Of a stretch of DNA of 64,000 bases, positions 1 to 9,269 are shown one piece after another. A model generated the notes under the pieces. It searched no databases and was not told the DNA's origin. It was given only the letters and a program-made list of their open reading frames with translations. The stretch is from Nitrobacter sp035546855 (lineage in GTDB: Bacteria; Pseudomonadota; Alphaproteobacteria; Rhizobiales; Xanthobacteraceae), in contig DASZVY010000094.1 of the NCBI GenBank assembly GCA_035546855.1, positions 1-64,000 on the forward strand, read 5' to 3'. Within the stretch, counting starts at the first letter, position 1. Every line of letters begins with the position of its first letter. The translations under genes and the position numbers were made by a program.

Positions 1-117
1 AATGGCGACAGCTATAGGCTCAAGCAATCCGCCCGACGGCATCGCCGCTCAGCCTCACTGGCCCGGAATTGGACCGCGTTGACAGCCAATCAGTCCGTCA
101 TTGCGGATTGAATTTGG

Positions 118-1503
118 CTAGACCAGCGAAAAGGCCTCAGCGCTTTCGAGAATCTCCTTCAGCACTTGTAGTGCATTTTCGAGAGCGCCATCATTTGATG
201 GATGGCCCAGACAAAGGCGGATGCCAAGTGTTCCCCTGTCGACCTGTTGAAGCGCGCCCGGCGGCGCAACCGTGATGCCGGCTTGCGCGGCCTGCGTCAC
301 CAGCGCGATGAGGGTCCGGCCCGCGGGAATTGGCAGCCAGCGATGAAAACCCGGCGGTCCTGCCATCGGCGCCAGCCATGCGCCCAGCACGCGATCGGCA
401 ATGGCGTTGCGCCGCGCGGCTGCATCGCGTTTCGCCAGGACCTGCCGCAACAGATCGCCGCTGTGAATCAGACGCGCGACAACTTCGGCCATGATCGGGG
501 AAGCCATCCATCCTGTTGCACGAATCGCATTGATCGCGCGATCGCGGAATTGCTCCGGTGCGACCATCGTGGCGATGCGAAGGCCCGGAGCGAGGCATTT
601 TGCAAAGCTCGTGACGTAAAAGCTGCGATCGGGAATCAGAACCGAGACAGGCGTCGGCGGAGTTGCGAACAGGAACGCATACGCGTCGTCCTCTAGCAAA
701 TAGCCCTGATGACGCTCAATGACCTCGGCGATCATGCGCCGCCGTTTCTCACCCATCACCGTTCCCATCGGCGTCTGCAGGCTTGGCGTGGCGAACAGCA
801 CGCGCGCGCCGGTCTCGGCGAACGCCGCGGACAGCGCTTCGGGCAGAAGTCCCTGCTCGTCGCCGTCGACGCCGTGCAGCCGGTAGCCGTTCTGGGCCGA
901 CAGCGCGATCATGCCGGAGTAGGTGAATCGCTCGGTGAGAACCGTGTCTTTCGGCGCTGCGACCATGTTCAGGGCGATCGACAACGCGTGCTGGCCTCCG
1001 TGCGTGATGAAGAGGTTCGCGATGTCGGTCGTCATGCCGAAACTCGCAAGCCATCTCGCCATGATCTCACGCTGGGAGATGACGCCCTGGTGCGGCAGAT
1101 AGCCGAGCAGGGACGACAATGCGCCGTCGGACAGGATTTCCGCCATCACCAATGCGATCAATTCGTCCTCGCCCGTGGCCGGCGGCACATTGAGGGCAAG
1201 ATTGACGTGGTCTTTCGATGTCCCGCTGATCGGTGCCGGCGGACGCGGGCGCTGAACGAATGTGCCGCGGCCGACCTCGCCGGAGATCAGGCCGCGCGCT
1301 TCCGCTTCCGTATAGGCGCGGGAGACGGTGCCGACACTGAGGCCAAGCCGCATCGCCATATCGCGCTGAGGCAGCAGGCGGGTGCCCGGTTTCAGCGCGC
1401 CGTTTTTGATGTCCTCTCCCAGCGCCTCGACGAACGCGAGATAGCGCGGTCCGTTTGCGTCACCAAGAGCAGGGATCCAGTCCTTCGAAGGGGCGGCCGG
1501 CAT
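118..1503 (-). CDS. MocR-type (GntR HTH plus aminotransferase fold) transcriptional regulator
   Basis: 461 aa from the chosen ATG at 1503, which has GGAG six bases upstream; the frame stays open to 1662 but that extension looks unlike the family. An N-terminal winged-helix GntR domain (about residues 20-85, including PQRDMAMRLGLSVGTVSRAY) is followed by a fold-type I aminotransferase domain. The motif TSFAKCLAPGLRI places the PLP-binding lysine at about residue 302. MocR proteins bind PLP and regulate adjacent genes without acting as aminotransferases. It diverges from the Mo-hydroxylase operon starting at 1740, so it is the likely local regulator (inference). A palindrome at 1538-1555 is a candidate operator. 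Confidence 0.9.
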   Translation of the reverse strand: MPAAPSKDWIPALGDANGPRYLAFVEALGEDIKNGALKPGTRLLPQRDMAMRLGLSVGTVSRAYTEAEARGLISGEVGRGTFVQRPRPPAPISGTSKDHVNLALNVPPATGEDELIALVMAEILSDGALSSLLGYLPHQGVISQREIMARWLASFGMTTDIANLFITHGGQHALSIALNMVAAPKDTVLTERFTYSGMIALSAQNGYRLHGVDGDEQGLLPEALSAAFAETGARVLFATPSLQTPMGTVMGEKRRRMIAEVIERHQGYLLEDDAYAFLFATPPTPVSVLIPDRSFYVTSFAKCLAPGLRIATMVAPEQFRDRAINAIRATGWMASPIMAEVVARLIHSGDLLRQVLAKRDAAARRNAIADRVLGAWLAPMAGPPGFHRWLPIPAGRTLIALVTQAAQAGITVAPPGALQQVDRGTLGIRLCLGHPSNDGALENALQVLKEILESAEAFSLV

Positions 1504-1537
1504 GAAAGCTCCAAGAGTAAGATCAAGGTTGGAGTAG

Positions 1538-1555
1538 TACAATAATCGGATTGTA
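1538..1555. promoter_or_regulatory. Candidate MocR operator palindrome
   Basis: TACAAT-N6-ATTGTA is a perfect 6-bp inverted repeat between the MocR gene (start 1503) and the divergent operon (start 1740). It lies 35-52 bp upstream of the regulator start, a position suited to autoregulation. Assignment to this regulator is inference from position only. Confidence 0.35.
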
Positions 1556-1739
1556 GCAATGGGAAGGGCGCGTTTAGCGCTGGATATCGGAATGATCGAC
1601 GAATCTAATTGCAATTTGGTGTGTATTGTCGCGTCTTTCATTGATTGCTGCAGTGCATTCATACCGAAATGTCGAATTGAACTATATTAAGTTTGACATT
1701 TGTCTTCCCCGGTTCTTATGTCCGCCCGGGAGAACGCCA

Positions 1740-2063
1740 ATGATCTACGAAATCCGGATCTACGAGGCTCACCAGGGCAAGGCGGACGCGATGAAAGCCC
1801 GCTTCAAGAACGAAGTGGTGAAGCGCTTGCCGCTGCACGGAATCGAACTGCTCGGTGTCTTTGAATCCGAAGCCGAGGCGAACCACCTGACCTACATGAC
1901 GCGCTTCGCATCCGAGGATGATCGCGCCAAATCCTGGACTTCGTTCGGTACGGATCCGGATTGGCGCGCCGTCAAGGCGGCGAGCGAAATCCATGGGCCG
2001 CTGCTCAAGAACCAGAGTGTCTCGGTGCTCTTGCCGGCCATGGCCGGTCTGCTGCTCGCCTAG
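1740..2063 (+). CDS. NIPSNAP-family small protein
   Basis: 107 aa. The start at 1740 is chosen because MIYEIRIYEAHQGK is the characteristic opening beta strand of NIPSNAP / ferredoxin-like alpha-beta barrel proteins and GGGAG lies just upstream; the frame is open further left without typical sequence. NIPSNAP proteins are dimeric alpha-beta barrels of mostly unknown function, often found beside catabolic enzymes. It is the first gene of the Mo-hydroxylase operon, 18 bp before the FAD subunit. Its role here is unknown. Confidence 0.85.
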   Translation: MIYEIRIYEAHQGKADAMKARFKNEVVKRLPLHGIELLGVFESEAEANHLTYMTRFASEDDRAKSWTSFGTDPDWRAVKAASEIHGPLLKNQSVSVLLPAMAGLLLA

Positions 2064-2081
2064 CGACGTGGACGTTCGCCG

Positions 2082-2963
2082 ATGAAGCCCGCTCCATTCG
2101 ACTACATCAGGCCGGCCTCGCTTGCGGAAGCATGCGAGGTGCTGGCCGCGGATGAGGATGCGCGCATCATCGCGGGTGGGCAGACCTTGATTCCGATGCT
2201 TGCGATGCGGCTCGCGCGCCCGAGCCGGCTGGTCGACGTCGTCAGGCTGCAGGAATTGCGCGGCATCGGCGTCGAGGACGACGCTATCGTGATTGGCGCC
2301 ACGACCCGGCAGGTCGAGGTCGAGCGTAGCGAGGAGGCGCGCGCTGCGTTACCGTTGCTCGCCAAGGCGTTGCCATGGGTCGGTCATCCGCCGACCCGCA
2401 ATCGCGGCACGGTTGGCGGCTCCATCGCCAATGCCGATCCCTCGGCGGAAATTCCGCTCGTGGCGGTGACGCTCGGCGCGGACATCGAAATCGCCAACAC
2501 CTCGGATCGCAGCGCGATGCCGGCCGACGAATTCTTCATCGGGCCGATGCTCACGGCCGTGATGCCGGGCGATTGCGTCTGCGCGGTGCGTTTTCCGCGC
2601 TGGCGGCATGCGTATGTCGGCACCGGGTTCCACGAAGTCAGCGCGCGTCAGTCGGATTTTGCCTTCGTGGCGGCAGCGGCGCAGGTCGCCGTGGACGACG
2701 ATGGCCGATGCATAGAAGCGACGCTCGGGCTCGGCGGGATCGGCGACCGCGCGCTGCGGATCGATGTATCGGCGCTGATCGGAAACGTGCCATCGGATGC
2801 CGCGGTCGCGGATGTCGCGCGCGCCGCGGCGAAGGATCTCGAAGCCAGTTCGGACCTGCATGCCTCGGCGAGCTACCGCCGCCGCGTCGCTGCGACGCTG
2901 GGCGCGCGTGCCCTCAGCGACGCTTTTGCCGAAGCTGCCGGTAAGCGGGGAGCGGGCCAATGA
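2082..2963 (+). CDS. FAD-binding subunit of a molybdenum hydroxylase (CoxM/XdhB type)
   Basis: 293 aa, normal length for the medium subunit of xanthine-dehydrogenase-family enzymes. The FAD-binding motif AGGQTLIPM is near residue 32 and TRNRGTVGGSIANADPSAE near residue 105, both diagnostic of the PCMH-type FAD fold; the C-terminal CO-dehydrogenase flavoprotein domain follows. It passes electrons from the 2Fe-2S subunit to an acceptor. It overlaps the next gene by 4 bp (ATGA), which suggests translational coupling and equal subunit amounts. Confidence 0.95.
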   Translation: MKPAPFDYIRPASLAEACEVLAADEDARIIAGGQTLIPMLAMRLARPSRLVDVVRLQELRGIGVEDDAIVIGATTRQVEVERSEEARAALPLLAKALPWVGHPPTRNRGTVGGSIANADPSAEIPLVAVTLGADIEIANTSDRSAMPADEFFIGPMLTAVMPGDCVCAVRFPRWRHAYVGTGFHEVSARQSDFAFVAAAAQVAVDDDGRCIEATLGLGGIGDRALRIDVSALIGNVPSDAAVADVARAAAKDLEASSDLHASASYRRRVAATLGARALSDAFAEAAGKRGAGQ

Positions 2964-3556
2964 AAGTCAGCCTCAAGATCAATGGTCAGCTCCGCGAAGC
3001 CGACGTCGAGCCGCGGAAGACTCTTCTCGATACCTTGCGCGAGGATTTTCTGCTGGTGGGCAGTCACGCCGGTTGTGAGCACGGCGTCTGCGGCGCCTGC
3101 ACGGTGCTGATCGACGGTGAGCCGTCGCGCTCGTGCCTGATGTTCGCGGTGCAGGCCGATGGCTACGAGATCACCACGATCGAGGGGCTGGCCCCGGCGC
3201 CGGGTGAGCTCAGCGTGGTGCAGGATGCGTTCTGCGAAACCCACGGTCTGCAGTGTGGCTATTGCACGCCCGGCATGGTGCTGGCCGCCCATGCATTGCT
3301 GGAACACAACGATGCGCCCTCGCGCGACGATATCGTCGAGGCGATCTCCGGAAACATTTGCCGTTGCACCGGCTACGGGCAGATCGTCGAAGCGATCGAG
3401 TTCGCCGCCGATCGTCTCCGCAAGACCAATCTGCCGCGCCATGCGCGGGGCGACGCCAACAATCCGGACAAGCCGCCCTTCGGTGGAAACGATGTGCTGG
3501 TGCACGGCGTTCTCACGGCGGCGCAGCCCGACACCCAGCGGGGAGGCCGGGCATGA
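2960..3556 (+). CDS. 2Fe-2S subunit of a molybdenum hydroxylase (CoxS type)
   Basis: 198 aa. A plant-type [2Fe-2S] ferredoxin domain has Cys39, Cys44, Cys47 and Cys59 (motif CEHGVCGAC), followed by the four-helix [2Fe-2S] domain with Cys99, Cys102, Cys134 and Cys136 (CGYC and CRCTGYG). All eight cluster ligands are present. A tail of roughly 40 residues after the second cluster domain makes it longer than the usual 155-165 aa; its function is unknown. It overlaps both neighbours by ATGA and completes the three-subunit enzyme. Confidence 0.95.
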   Translation: MKVSLKINGQLREADVEPRKTLLDTLREDFLLVGSHAGCEHGVCGACTVLIDGEPSRSCLMFAVQADGYEITTIEGLAPAPGELSVVQDAFCETHGLQCGYCTPGMVLAAHALLEHNDAPSRDDIVEAISGNICRCTGYGQIVEAIEFAADRLRKTNLPRHARGDANNPDKPPFGGNDVLVHGVLTAAQPDTQRGGRA

Positions 3557-5961
3557 GGGAGGCCGAGATTCCCCTGAAATTTGTCTCGTCGAACCGCCGG
3601 GTGCGCGAGGATCGCCGCTTCGTCGCCGGACAGGGGCATTACGTCGCTGACGTCGCGCTCGAAGGTCTGCTGCATGTGGCGGTGATGCCGTCCCAGCATC
3701 CGGCGGCGCGCATCGTGTCCATCGATGCAAGCGAAGCGCTCAAGATGCCGGGTGTGCATTACGTGCTGACCGGCGAAGAGCTTGCCAAGGCGGCCGATCC
3801 GCTGATGAACGGCCTCGATACGCCGCATGTGAAGCGCTATCCGCTCGCGGTCGGTCAGGTACGCTACGCCGGCGAGTGGGTTGTCGCGGTTGTCGCGGAA
3901 TCCCGTGCCCAGGCCGAGGACGGCGCCGAGAAGGTGCGGATCGTCTATGAGCCGCTGCCTTATGTGATCGATTCCGAGGAAGCGCTCGATCCGTCGAGTA
4001 TCCCGGTTCATCCGGAGCACGGCAGCAACATCCTCCTGGACCGCACCTTTGTCTGGGGCGATGTGGACAAGCATTTCGCCGACAGTCCGTGCCATCTGTC
4101 GTTCCGCGTCACATGGGGCCGCAACTCCACCGTTCCGATCGAGACGTTCGGCGTCGCTGCGAAATGGGATCCATGGCGGGAGATCCTCGACGTCTGGGCT
4201 TCGATCCAGATGCCGAAGTATTCCGACCAGATCGCGCGCGCGTTGCGCATTCCGCTTAACAATGTTCGCGTGCATCAGGACGTCGACGTCGGCGGCAGCT
4301 ACGGCGTCAAGCGCGGCATCAAGCAGACCGTGATCGTGTCTCATCTGGCGCGCAGGCTCGGGCGGCCGGTGCGCCTGATCGAGGATCGTCTCGACAACAT
4401 GCGCGCGGGCGATGCGCACGGTCCGGATCGCATTTTCGATGTCGAGGTCGCATTTGACAACGACGGTATCGTCAGGTCGATGAAGATGCGTGCACTAGAT
4501 AATGCTGGCGCTTATGCCGGCCGTGCGCCGTTCCAACTCGGCAAGCCGATCGGCGCGATCGTCGGCCCCTACAAGATCCAGAGCGTGAAATATCGCGCCA
4601 TATCGGTGACGTCGAACAAGGCGGCTCAGGAAGCGGTCCGAGGATTCGGCCAGGCGCCGACCAACTATGCGATCGAGACTGCGATCGACAAAGTTGCGGC
4701 CGCGCTCGGCCTCGACCGCATCGAAATCCGAAAGCGCAATTTCATTCGTAGCGATGAGTTTCCCTATCTGATCCCGAGCGGAACGCGTTACGACAGCGGC
4801 GATTATCACACCGTGGTCGCCAAGGTTATGGCGCATGCCGATTATAACGGCTTGAAGCGGGAGCGCGATGAGCTTCGGGCGCAGGGACTCTGCGCGGGCA
4901 TCGGTATCGCTGCCTGTCTCGAACCAAGCGGTGGAAATTCATCTTTCGAGCCGTTGCTGAACGACGCCAACAAGACCACGACCTTCATGGAGTCGTGCCG
5001 TATCAATGTCGACGGGCTAGGCTTCGTCACGGTGACGATCCACACGACGTCGTCGGGACAGGGGCATGAAACACTCGCGGCGACCGTAGTTGGTGAGGTA
5101 CTCGAGATCGATCCGGACCAGATTCGCGTGGTCCGACCGGACACGCTGAACAGCCTTCCGTCCAATAGTCCGGTTGGTAGCCGAATGGCCATTATGCTCG
5201 GCGGTGCCGCGTTCCATGCCGCGAAGAAGCTCAAGGCGAAGATCGTTCGCCTCGCGGCCCATCAGTTCGGGTGTGCGGAGAACGATGTCATCTATCGGGG
5301 CGGCTCCACGTCGCATCCTGGATCGAACCGAAAGCTGACCTGGGCGGAGCACGTCAACATCGCCCATCGCAATTTCCATCTTTTGCCCGAAGGCATGGAG
5401 CCCGGGCTCGAGGCCACGCATGTCCTGCAGGTGCCGACCGCGAACAAGCTTCCGGAAAACGGCCGTGTGCAGATGTATCCGTGCCACTCGTTCGAGTTTC
5501 ATCTCGTGCTCGTGGCCTTCGATCCCGAGATCGGAAAGCCGAAGATCCGCCGCTACGTCATCGGTCACGATTGCGGCACCGTCATCAATCCACACATCGT
5601 GAAGGGCATGACGCTGGGCGGCATCGCTCACGGCATCGGAGCCTCGCTTCTGGAAGAGTTCGTCTACGACAGCGAAGGTCAGATGCTGACCCAGAGCTTC
5701 ATGGACTATCTGCTGCCATCGTCGCACGAAGTGCCCCAAGTCGAGATCGTGCATCACTGCACGCCGTCGCCTTTTACGGTGTTCGGGCAGAAGGGTTCGG
5801 GCGAAAGCGGCTATCTCGGCTCGCCTGCGGCGATATCTGGCGCGATCAATGACGCGGTCGCGCCTTACGGCATCTCGTTCGCCAAACTCCCGATTCGGAT
5901 TGCAGCGATCAGCGATGCGATCGCTGCGGCAAAGACCCTCAAGGAAAAAGCGCCATCATGA
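3553..5961 (+). CDS. Molybdenum-binding catalytic subunit of a Mo hydroxylase (CoxL/XdhA type)
   Basis: 802 aa from the ATG at 3553, which overlaps the stop of the 2Fe-2S gene; longer in-frame starts lie inside that gene. Aldehyde oxidase/xanthine dehydrogenase a/b hammerhead and Mo-cofactor domains are recognisable (RRVREDRRFVAGQGHYVADV near residue 20). The catalytic glutamate is Glu751 in GSGESGYLGSP. The active-site loop near residue 360 reads AVRGFGQAP, resembling the RGFG of xanthine dehydrogenase-like enzymes, not the AYxCSFR of form I carbon monoxide dehydrogenase. The enzyme probably hydroxylates a heteroaromatic ring or aldehyde; the substrate cannot be read from the sequence. Confidence 0.92.
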   Translation: MREAEIPLKFVSSNRRVREDRRFVAGQGHYVADVALEGLLHVAVMPSQHPAARIVSIDASEALKMPGVHYVLTGEELAKAADPLMNGLDTPHVKRYPLAVGQVRYAGEWVVAVVAESRAQAEDGAEKVRIVYEPLPYVIDSEEALDPSSIPVHPEHGSNILLDRTFVWGDVDKHFADSPCHLSFRVTWGRNSTVPIETFGVAAKWDPWREILDVWASIQMPKYSDQIARALRIPLNNVRVHQDVDVGGSYGVKRGIKQTVIVSHLARRLGRPVRLIEDRLDNMRAGDAHGPDRIFDVEVAFDNDGIVRSMKMRALDNAGAYAGRAPFQLGKPIGAIVGPYKIQSVKYRAISVTSNKAAQEAVRGFGQAPTNYAIETAIDKVAAALGLDRIEIRKRNFIRSDEFPYLIPSGTRYDSGDYHTVVAKVMAHADYNGLKRERDELRAQGLCAGIGIAACLEPSGGNSSFEPLLNDANKTTTFMESCRINVDGLGFVTVTIHTTSSGQGHETLAATVVGEVLEIDPDQIRVVRPDTLNSLPSNSPVGSRMAIMLGGAAFHAAKKLKAKIVRLAAHQFGCAENDVIYRGGSTSHPGSNRKLTWAEHVNIAHRNFHLLPEGMEPGLEATHVLQVPTANKLPENGRVQMYPCHSFEFHLVLVAFDPEIGKPKIRRYVIGHDCGTVINPHIVKGMTLGGIAHGIGASLLEEFVYDSEGQMLTQSFMDYLLPSSHEVPQVEIVHHCTPSPFTVFGQKGSGESGYLGSPAAISGAINDAVAPYGISFAKLPIRIAAISDAIAAAKTLKEKAPS

Positions 5962-6935
5962 TCATCGACAGCCATGCCCATCTGGTCCCGCCCGCTCTTC
6001 TGGATGCCGTTCGGGCGCAAAAAGGCGACTTCCCCTCGATCAAGCTGATCGAAGACGGCGGCAGCGTGGGTTTCTCGTTCGCCGGCAACAAGCCGACGCG
6101 CCCCGTGTCCAAGCCGCTCAGCGATATCGCGGGCCGATTGAAGTGGCTCGATGACAACAAGATCGACCGTCAGGTAGTCGGCGGCTGGCTCGATATGTTT
6201 GGCAACGAACTTCCGGCCGAGGAAGGCACGCGCTGGTCGCGCCTGATCAACATGCATCTTGCTGCTGCGGCAAAGGAGCAACCGCGGTTCATTCCGCTTG
6301 CGACCGTGCCGTTGCAGGACGGTGCGCGGGCCGCCGAGGTGCTGAAGGAAGCGCACGGTCAGGGTTTCAAGGGCGCCATGATCGGCACCCAGCCCAAGGG
6401 ACGAGGCGGCGTGCTCGACGATCCCTCCCTGCAACCGTTCTGGGAGGCCGCGAACAGTCTCGGCTCGCTGATCTTCATTCATCCCGTATTCGAAAGCGGC
6501 GACAATCGCGTGCATGACTACGGCATGGCCAACGCCGTCGGCCGCATCACCGACACGCTGATCGCGATGTCGCGCCTGATCTATGCCGGCCACATCACCC
6601 GCTACAGCGATATGAAAGTGGTCGCGGGCATCGGCGGCGCTGCGCTGCCTTATGTGATTGGTCGCCTGCGTCGCAATTATTCGCTCGACAAGGACAAGCT
6701 CGGAAATCCCGACGCCGCTCTAGCCGCGATGTACTATGACACCATCGTGCAGGATCCGCGGACGCTGCGCTATCTGGCCGATATTGTTGGCGCTGATCGC
6801 ATTATGATGGGGTCGGACATGCCGTTCCCAATCGGCGACTTGACCCCGCTCAAGATCGTGCAGGAAACAGCGTTCTCCGACAACGAGCGGGCCAGCATCA
6901 ACGGTGATTTGGCCGCGAAGCTGTTCGGACTGTGA
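5958..6935 (+). CDS. ACMSD-like amidohydrolase-superfamily protein with a substituted active-site histidine
   Basis: 325 aa, overlapping the Mo subunit gene by 4 bp. It belongs to the aminocarboxymuconate-semialdehyde decarboxylase (ACMSD) / amidohydrolase 2 family of zinc enzymes. Metal-binding His6 and His8 (DSHAHLVPP), the later FIHP histidine and the C-terminal aspartate (MMGSDMPFPIGD) are present. At the site where relatives carry SHGGG the sequence reads AGIGGA, so the histidine matching the catalytic His228 of ACMSD is Ile. Either the reaction differs or the protein is catalytically altered. A paralogue with the histidine intact lies at 20694-21692. It is likely to act on the product of the hydroxylase (inference). 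Confidence 0.88.
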   Translation: MIIDSHAHLVPPALLDAVRAQKGDFPSIKLIEDGGSVGFSFAGNKPTRPVSKPLSDIAGRLKWLDDNKIDRQVVGGWLDMFGNELPAEEGTRWSRLINMHLAAAAKEQPRFIPLATVPLQDGARAAEVLKEAHGQGFKGAMIGTQPKGRGGVLDDPSLQPFWEAANSLGSLIFIHPVFESGDNRVHDYGMANAVGRITDTLIAMSRLIYAGHITRYSDMKVVAGIGGAALPYVIGRLRRNYSLDKDKLGNPDAALAAMYYDTIVQDPRTLRYLADIVGADRIMMGSDMPFPIGDLTPLKIVQETAFSDNERASINGDLAAKLFGL

Positions 6936-6945
6936 GGAGCGCATC

Positions 6946-7413
6946 GTGAAGCTCGATATCGGCGGCAACGAAACGATCCCGACGTCGGTGGATGCGCTGT
7001 GGGTCGCGCTCAATGATCCGGCGGTGCTGACGCGTTGCGTTCCCGGCTGCAAGAACATGACGGAGATCGCACCCGACAACTACAAGGTCGACATGCAGCT
7101 TCGCGTCGCGGCCGTCGGCGGATCGTTCGAAGGGGAAATTCAGCTTTCGGACAAGCGGGCGCCGAAAAGCTGCACCATCCGCGTTTCGGGCGCCGGCACG
7201 CTCGGTCATGGCAATGGAACTGCGCGGTTCGACATCGAGCCGGATGGCGAAGGCACGTCGCGGCTTGTCTACAAGGGCACTGGTGAGATTGGCGGGCTTG
7301 TCGCTGGCGTCGGCCAACGTATTCTTGCAAGCGTCTCGAAGCATCTCATTGGAAGGTTCTTTATTGCGCTTCGCAAGGAGTTTGAGTCGCCGCTCGGCGG
7401 TGCGACAGGCTGA
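6946..7413 (+). CDS. CoxG-like SRPBCC (carbon monoxide dehydrogenase subunit G family) protein
   Basis: 155 aa from the GTG at 6946, with GAGGAG seven bases upstream; the in-frame stretch before it is the tail of the preceding gene region. The N-terminus (ETIPTSVDALWVALNDP) and VLTRCVPGCKNM motif are typical of the CoxG/DUF1857-like START-type fold. In Mo-hydroxylase operons CoxG helps recruit or mature the enzyme at the membrane. Its presence supports a membrane-associated or maturation-dependent Mo hydroxylase. The C-terminal segment may be the membrane-contact helix seen in CoxG proteins. Confidence 0.85.
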   Translation: MKLDIGGNETIPTSVDALWVALNDPAVLTRCVPGCKNMTEIAPDNYKVDMQLRVAAVGGSFEGEIQLSDKRAPKSCTIRVSGAGTLGHGNGTARFDIEPDGEGTSRLVYKGTGEIGGLVAGVGQRILASVSKHLIGRFFIALRKEFESPLGGATG

Positions 7414-7488
7414 TGCTACGCGTTGCCAGGGACCGAACAAATATAAACGAGGCGCAGAAGACGCCTTATCAGGAGGAGGAAAGGGGTA

Positions 7489-8460
7489 ATGAAACGAATC
7501 AAGCTAGGGTTGAGCGCAGCCATTGTGGCGCTGATGCTGTCGTCGGCGTCGGCGCAAGATCTCCAGAAGCTGTCGATCGTGGTGTTCGGGCCGCCATCGC
7601 TTGGCGCATTTCTACCGCCGATCATCAAGGCGCAGAAATTCGACGAGAAAAATGGTCTTTCAATCGATTTCCAAGAGCGGACGCCGGATGCTTATACGGC
7701 GCAGTTCAATTCCGGAGAATTCAAGGTCGGCGGCAGTGCGTCGCTCTTGACCGTCGGCCTCGCGGATGTCCGCGGCGTCAAGGTTACGTATCTCTTCAAC
7801 CTGTTCGATTTCTGGGGCGCGGTAGTGACGTCGCGGCCGGAGATCAAGACGCTGAAGGATCTCGAAGGCAAGGACCTTGCCGCCGCCAAAGGCACGACGA
7901 ACTATGTCATGTTCGACTGGTTCGCGCGCAAGCAGGGCGCCGACACCAGCAAATTCTCCGTGGTCAATACGGCGACGCCAGGCCTTGTCGGCTATGCTCT
8001 GGCGGATCGCGCCTCGGCGGTGCAACTCTGGGAGCCCGCCTACACCACATTGCGCACGAAAAAGCCTGACATCCGCACGCTCGATCTGAAGATCGCGGAG
8101 AACTGGCAGAAGGCAACCGGCAGCAAGAGCATTCCCTATCTCGGCGTTGCGGCGCACGTGGATTGGGCGGAGCAGCACAAGAATCTGATTCCGAAGCTGT
8201 ACGCAGCCTACAAGGAAGCGGGCGAGTGGGTTACCGCCCATCCTGATGAAGCAGCCAAGCTGATCATGGCCAAGGGAAGCGATGACGGTCGTAAGGCGGT
8301 CGCCGATCTGATCCGTGCCAACGATCGTCTCGGCATGAACATCCGCGCCGCTGCGGATGTCCGCAAGCAGATCAAGTCGGTCTACGCGGCGGGCAAGTCG
8401 ATTTCGTTCCTGCCGTCGGAACCATCGGACGCGACGATCTACAGCGGGCCGATGAAATGA
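7489..8460 (+). CDS. NitT/TauT-family ABC transporter substrate-binding protein
   Basis: 323 aa with a Sec signal peptide (MKRIKLGLSAAIVALMLSSA, cleavage likely after SASA-Q). AGGAGGAGG upstream gives a strong ribosome site. The body has the periplasmic-binding fold of the nitrate/sulfonate/thiamine-precursor group (SIVVFGPPSLGAFLPPII; later LKDLEGKDLAAAKGT). It delivers a small ligand to the permease encoded next, with which it overlaps by 4 bp. Because it is co-transcribed with the Mo hydroxylase, the ligand is probably that enzyme's substrate. Confidence 0.9.
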   Translation: MKRIKLGLSAAIVALMLSSASAQDLQKLSIVVFGPPSLGAFLPPIIKAQKFDEKNGLSIDFQERTPDAYTAQFNSGEFKVGGSASLLTVGLADVRGVKVTYLFNLFDFWGAVVTSRPEIKTLKDLEGKDLAAAKGTTNYVMFDWFARKQGADTSKFSVVNTATPGLVGYALADRASAVQLWEPAYTTLRTKKPDIRTLDLKIAENWQKATGSKSIPYLGVAAHVDWAEQHKNLIPKLYAAYKEAGEWVTAHPDEAAKLIMAKGSDDGRKAVADLIRANDRLGMNIRAAADVRKQIKSVYAAGKSISFLPSEPSDATIYSGPMK

Positions 8461-9269
8461 CCCTATCCGAGCCGCAGGCGGCATGGGGAGCAACGAAAGC
8501 GCGCGGAGCAATCTGGCGCCGCGCGTTCTTCTATGTCCTGCCGTTCATCGTGGTCGGCGGCCTGTGGCAATTCGCATCGCTGTTCTTTCCTCCGTTCCTG
8601 TTTCCCTCGCTGGTTGATGTCTTCAAGCGTTGCGTCGAAATCTTGATGAACTGGGATCAGCTCAGCGACGTTCTGGCGACCGTCGGGCGAATCCTCGCGG
8701 GACTGGCTGGCGCCTTCTTCATCGGAGCGGCGTTAGCTGTCGTGATGGCGCGTTCGCAATCGGCGAACCGATTCCTGTCGCCGATCCTTACCCTGTTTCA
8801 GGGTATTCCGGCGCTCTCCTGGGTCGTGTTCGCGATCATCTGGTTTCGAGGCATCGAGCCGCGCATCTTCTTCATCATGGTGATGACCACCTTGCCAGCG
8901 TTCACGTTCCAGGTGCTCGGCGCGCTGCAGGGCATGTCGCGCGATCTCACCGAGATGGTGATGAGCTTTCGCCCGACGCGGGCGAAGCTATTTCGAGTCA
9001 TGATCATTCCCGCAATCCTGCCCGACATCATGACGGCATGGAAAGTCAATCTCGGCAATGCGTCGCGTGTCGTCGTAGTGGCGGAATTGGTAGGGGCCAC
9101 CGGCGGCGTGGGTTATGAATTGCTGCAGCAGCAACAGGTGTTTGACATGGCCGGCGCGCTGGCCTGGACGTTGCAACTTGTGTTCTTTGTGCTGATCGCG
9201 CAGGCTGTCCTGACGCTCGTCGAGAACATCGCCTTTCGTTATCGCGCGGTCTCGGAGCGAACCTTATGA
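8457..9269 (+). CDS. ABC transporter permease, NitT/TauT type
   Basis: 270 aa with about six hydrophobic segments and the BPD_transp_1 inner-membrane fold, related to SsuC/TauC. The cytoplasmic-loop region around GALQGMSRDLTEMVMSF is the conserved EAA-type contact with the ATPase. It overlaps the binding-protein gene and the ATPase gene by 4 bp each, so the three components form one importer. Confidence 0.9.
   Translation: MTLSEPQAAWGATKARGAIWRRAFFYVLPFIVVGGLWQFASLFFPPFLFPSLVDVFKRCVEILMNWDQLSDVLATVGRILAGLAGAFFIGAALAVVMARSQSANRFLSPILTLFQGIPALSWVVFAIIWFRGIEPRIFFIMVMTTLPAFTFQVLGALQGMSRDLTEMVMSFRPTRAKLFRVMIIPAILPDIMTAWKVNLGNASRVVVVAELVGATGGVGYELLQQQQVFDMAGALAWTLQLVFFVLIAQAVLTLVENIAFRYRAVSERTL

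Noticed and set aside
3553..5961. Annotation of the Mo hydroxylase as carbon monoxide dehydrogenase
   Set aside because: The loop reads AVRGFG. Form I CoxL requires AYxCSFR and form II AYRGAGR, so CO oxidation is not supported.
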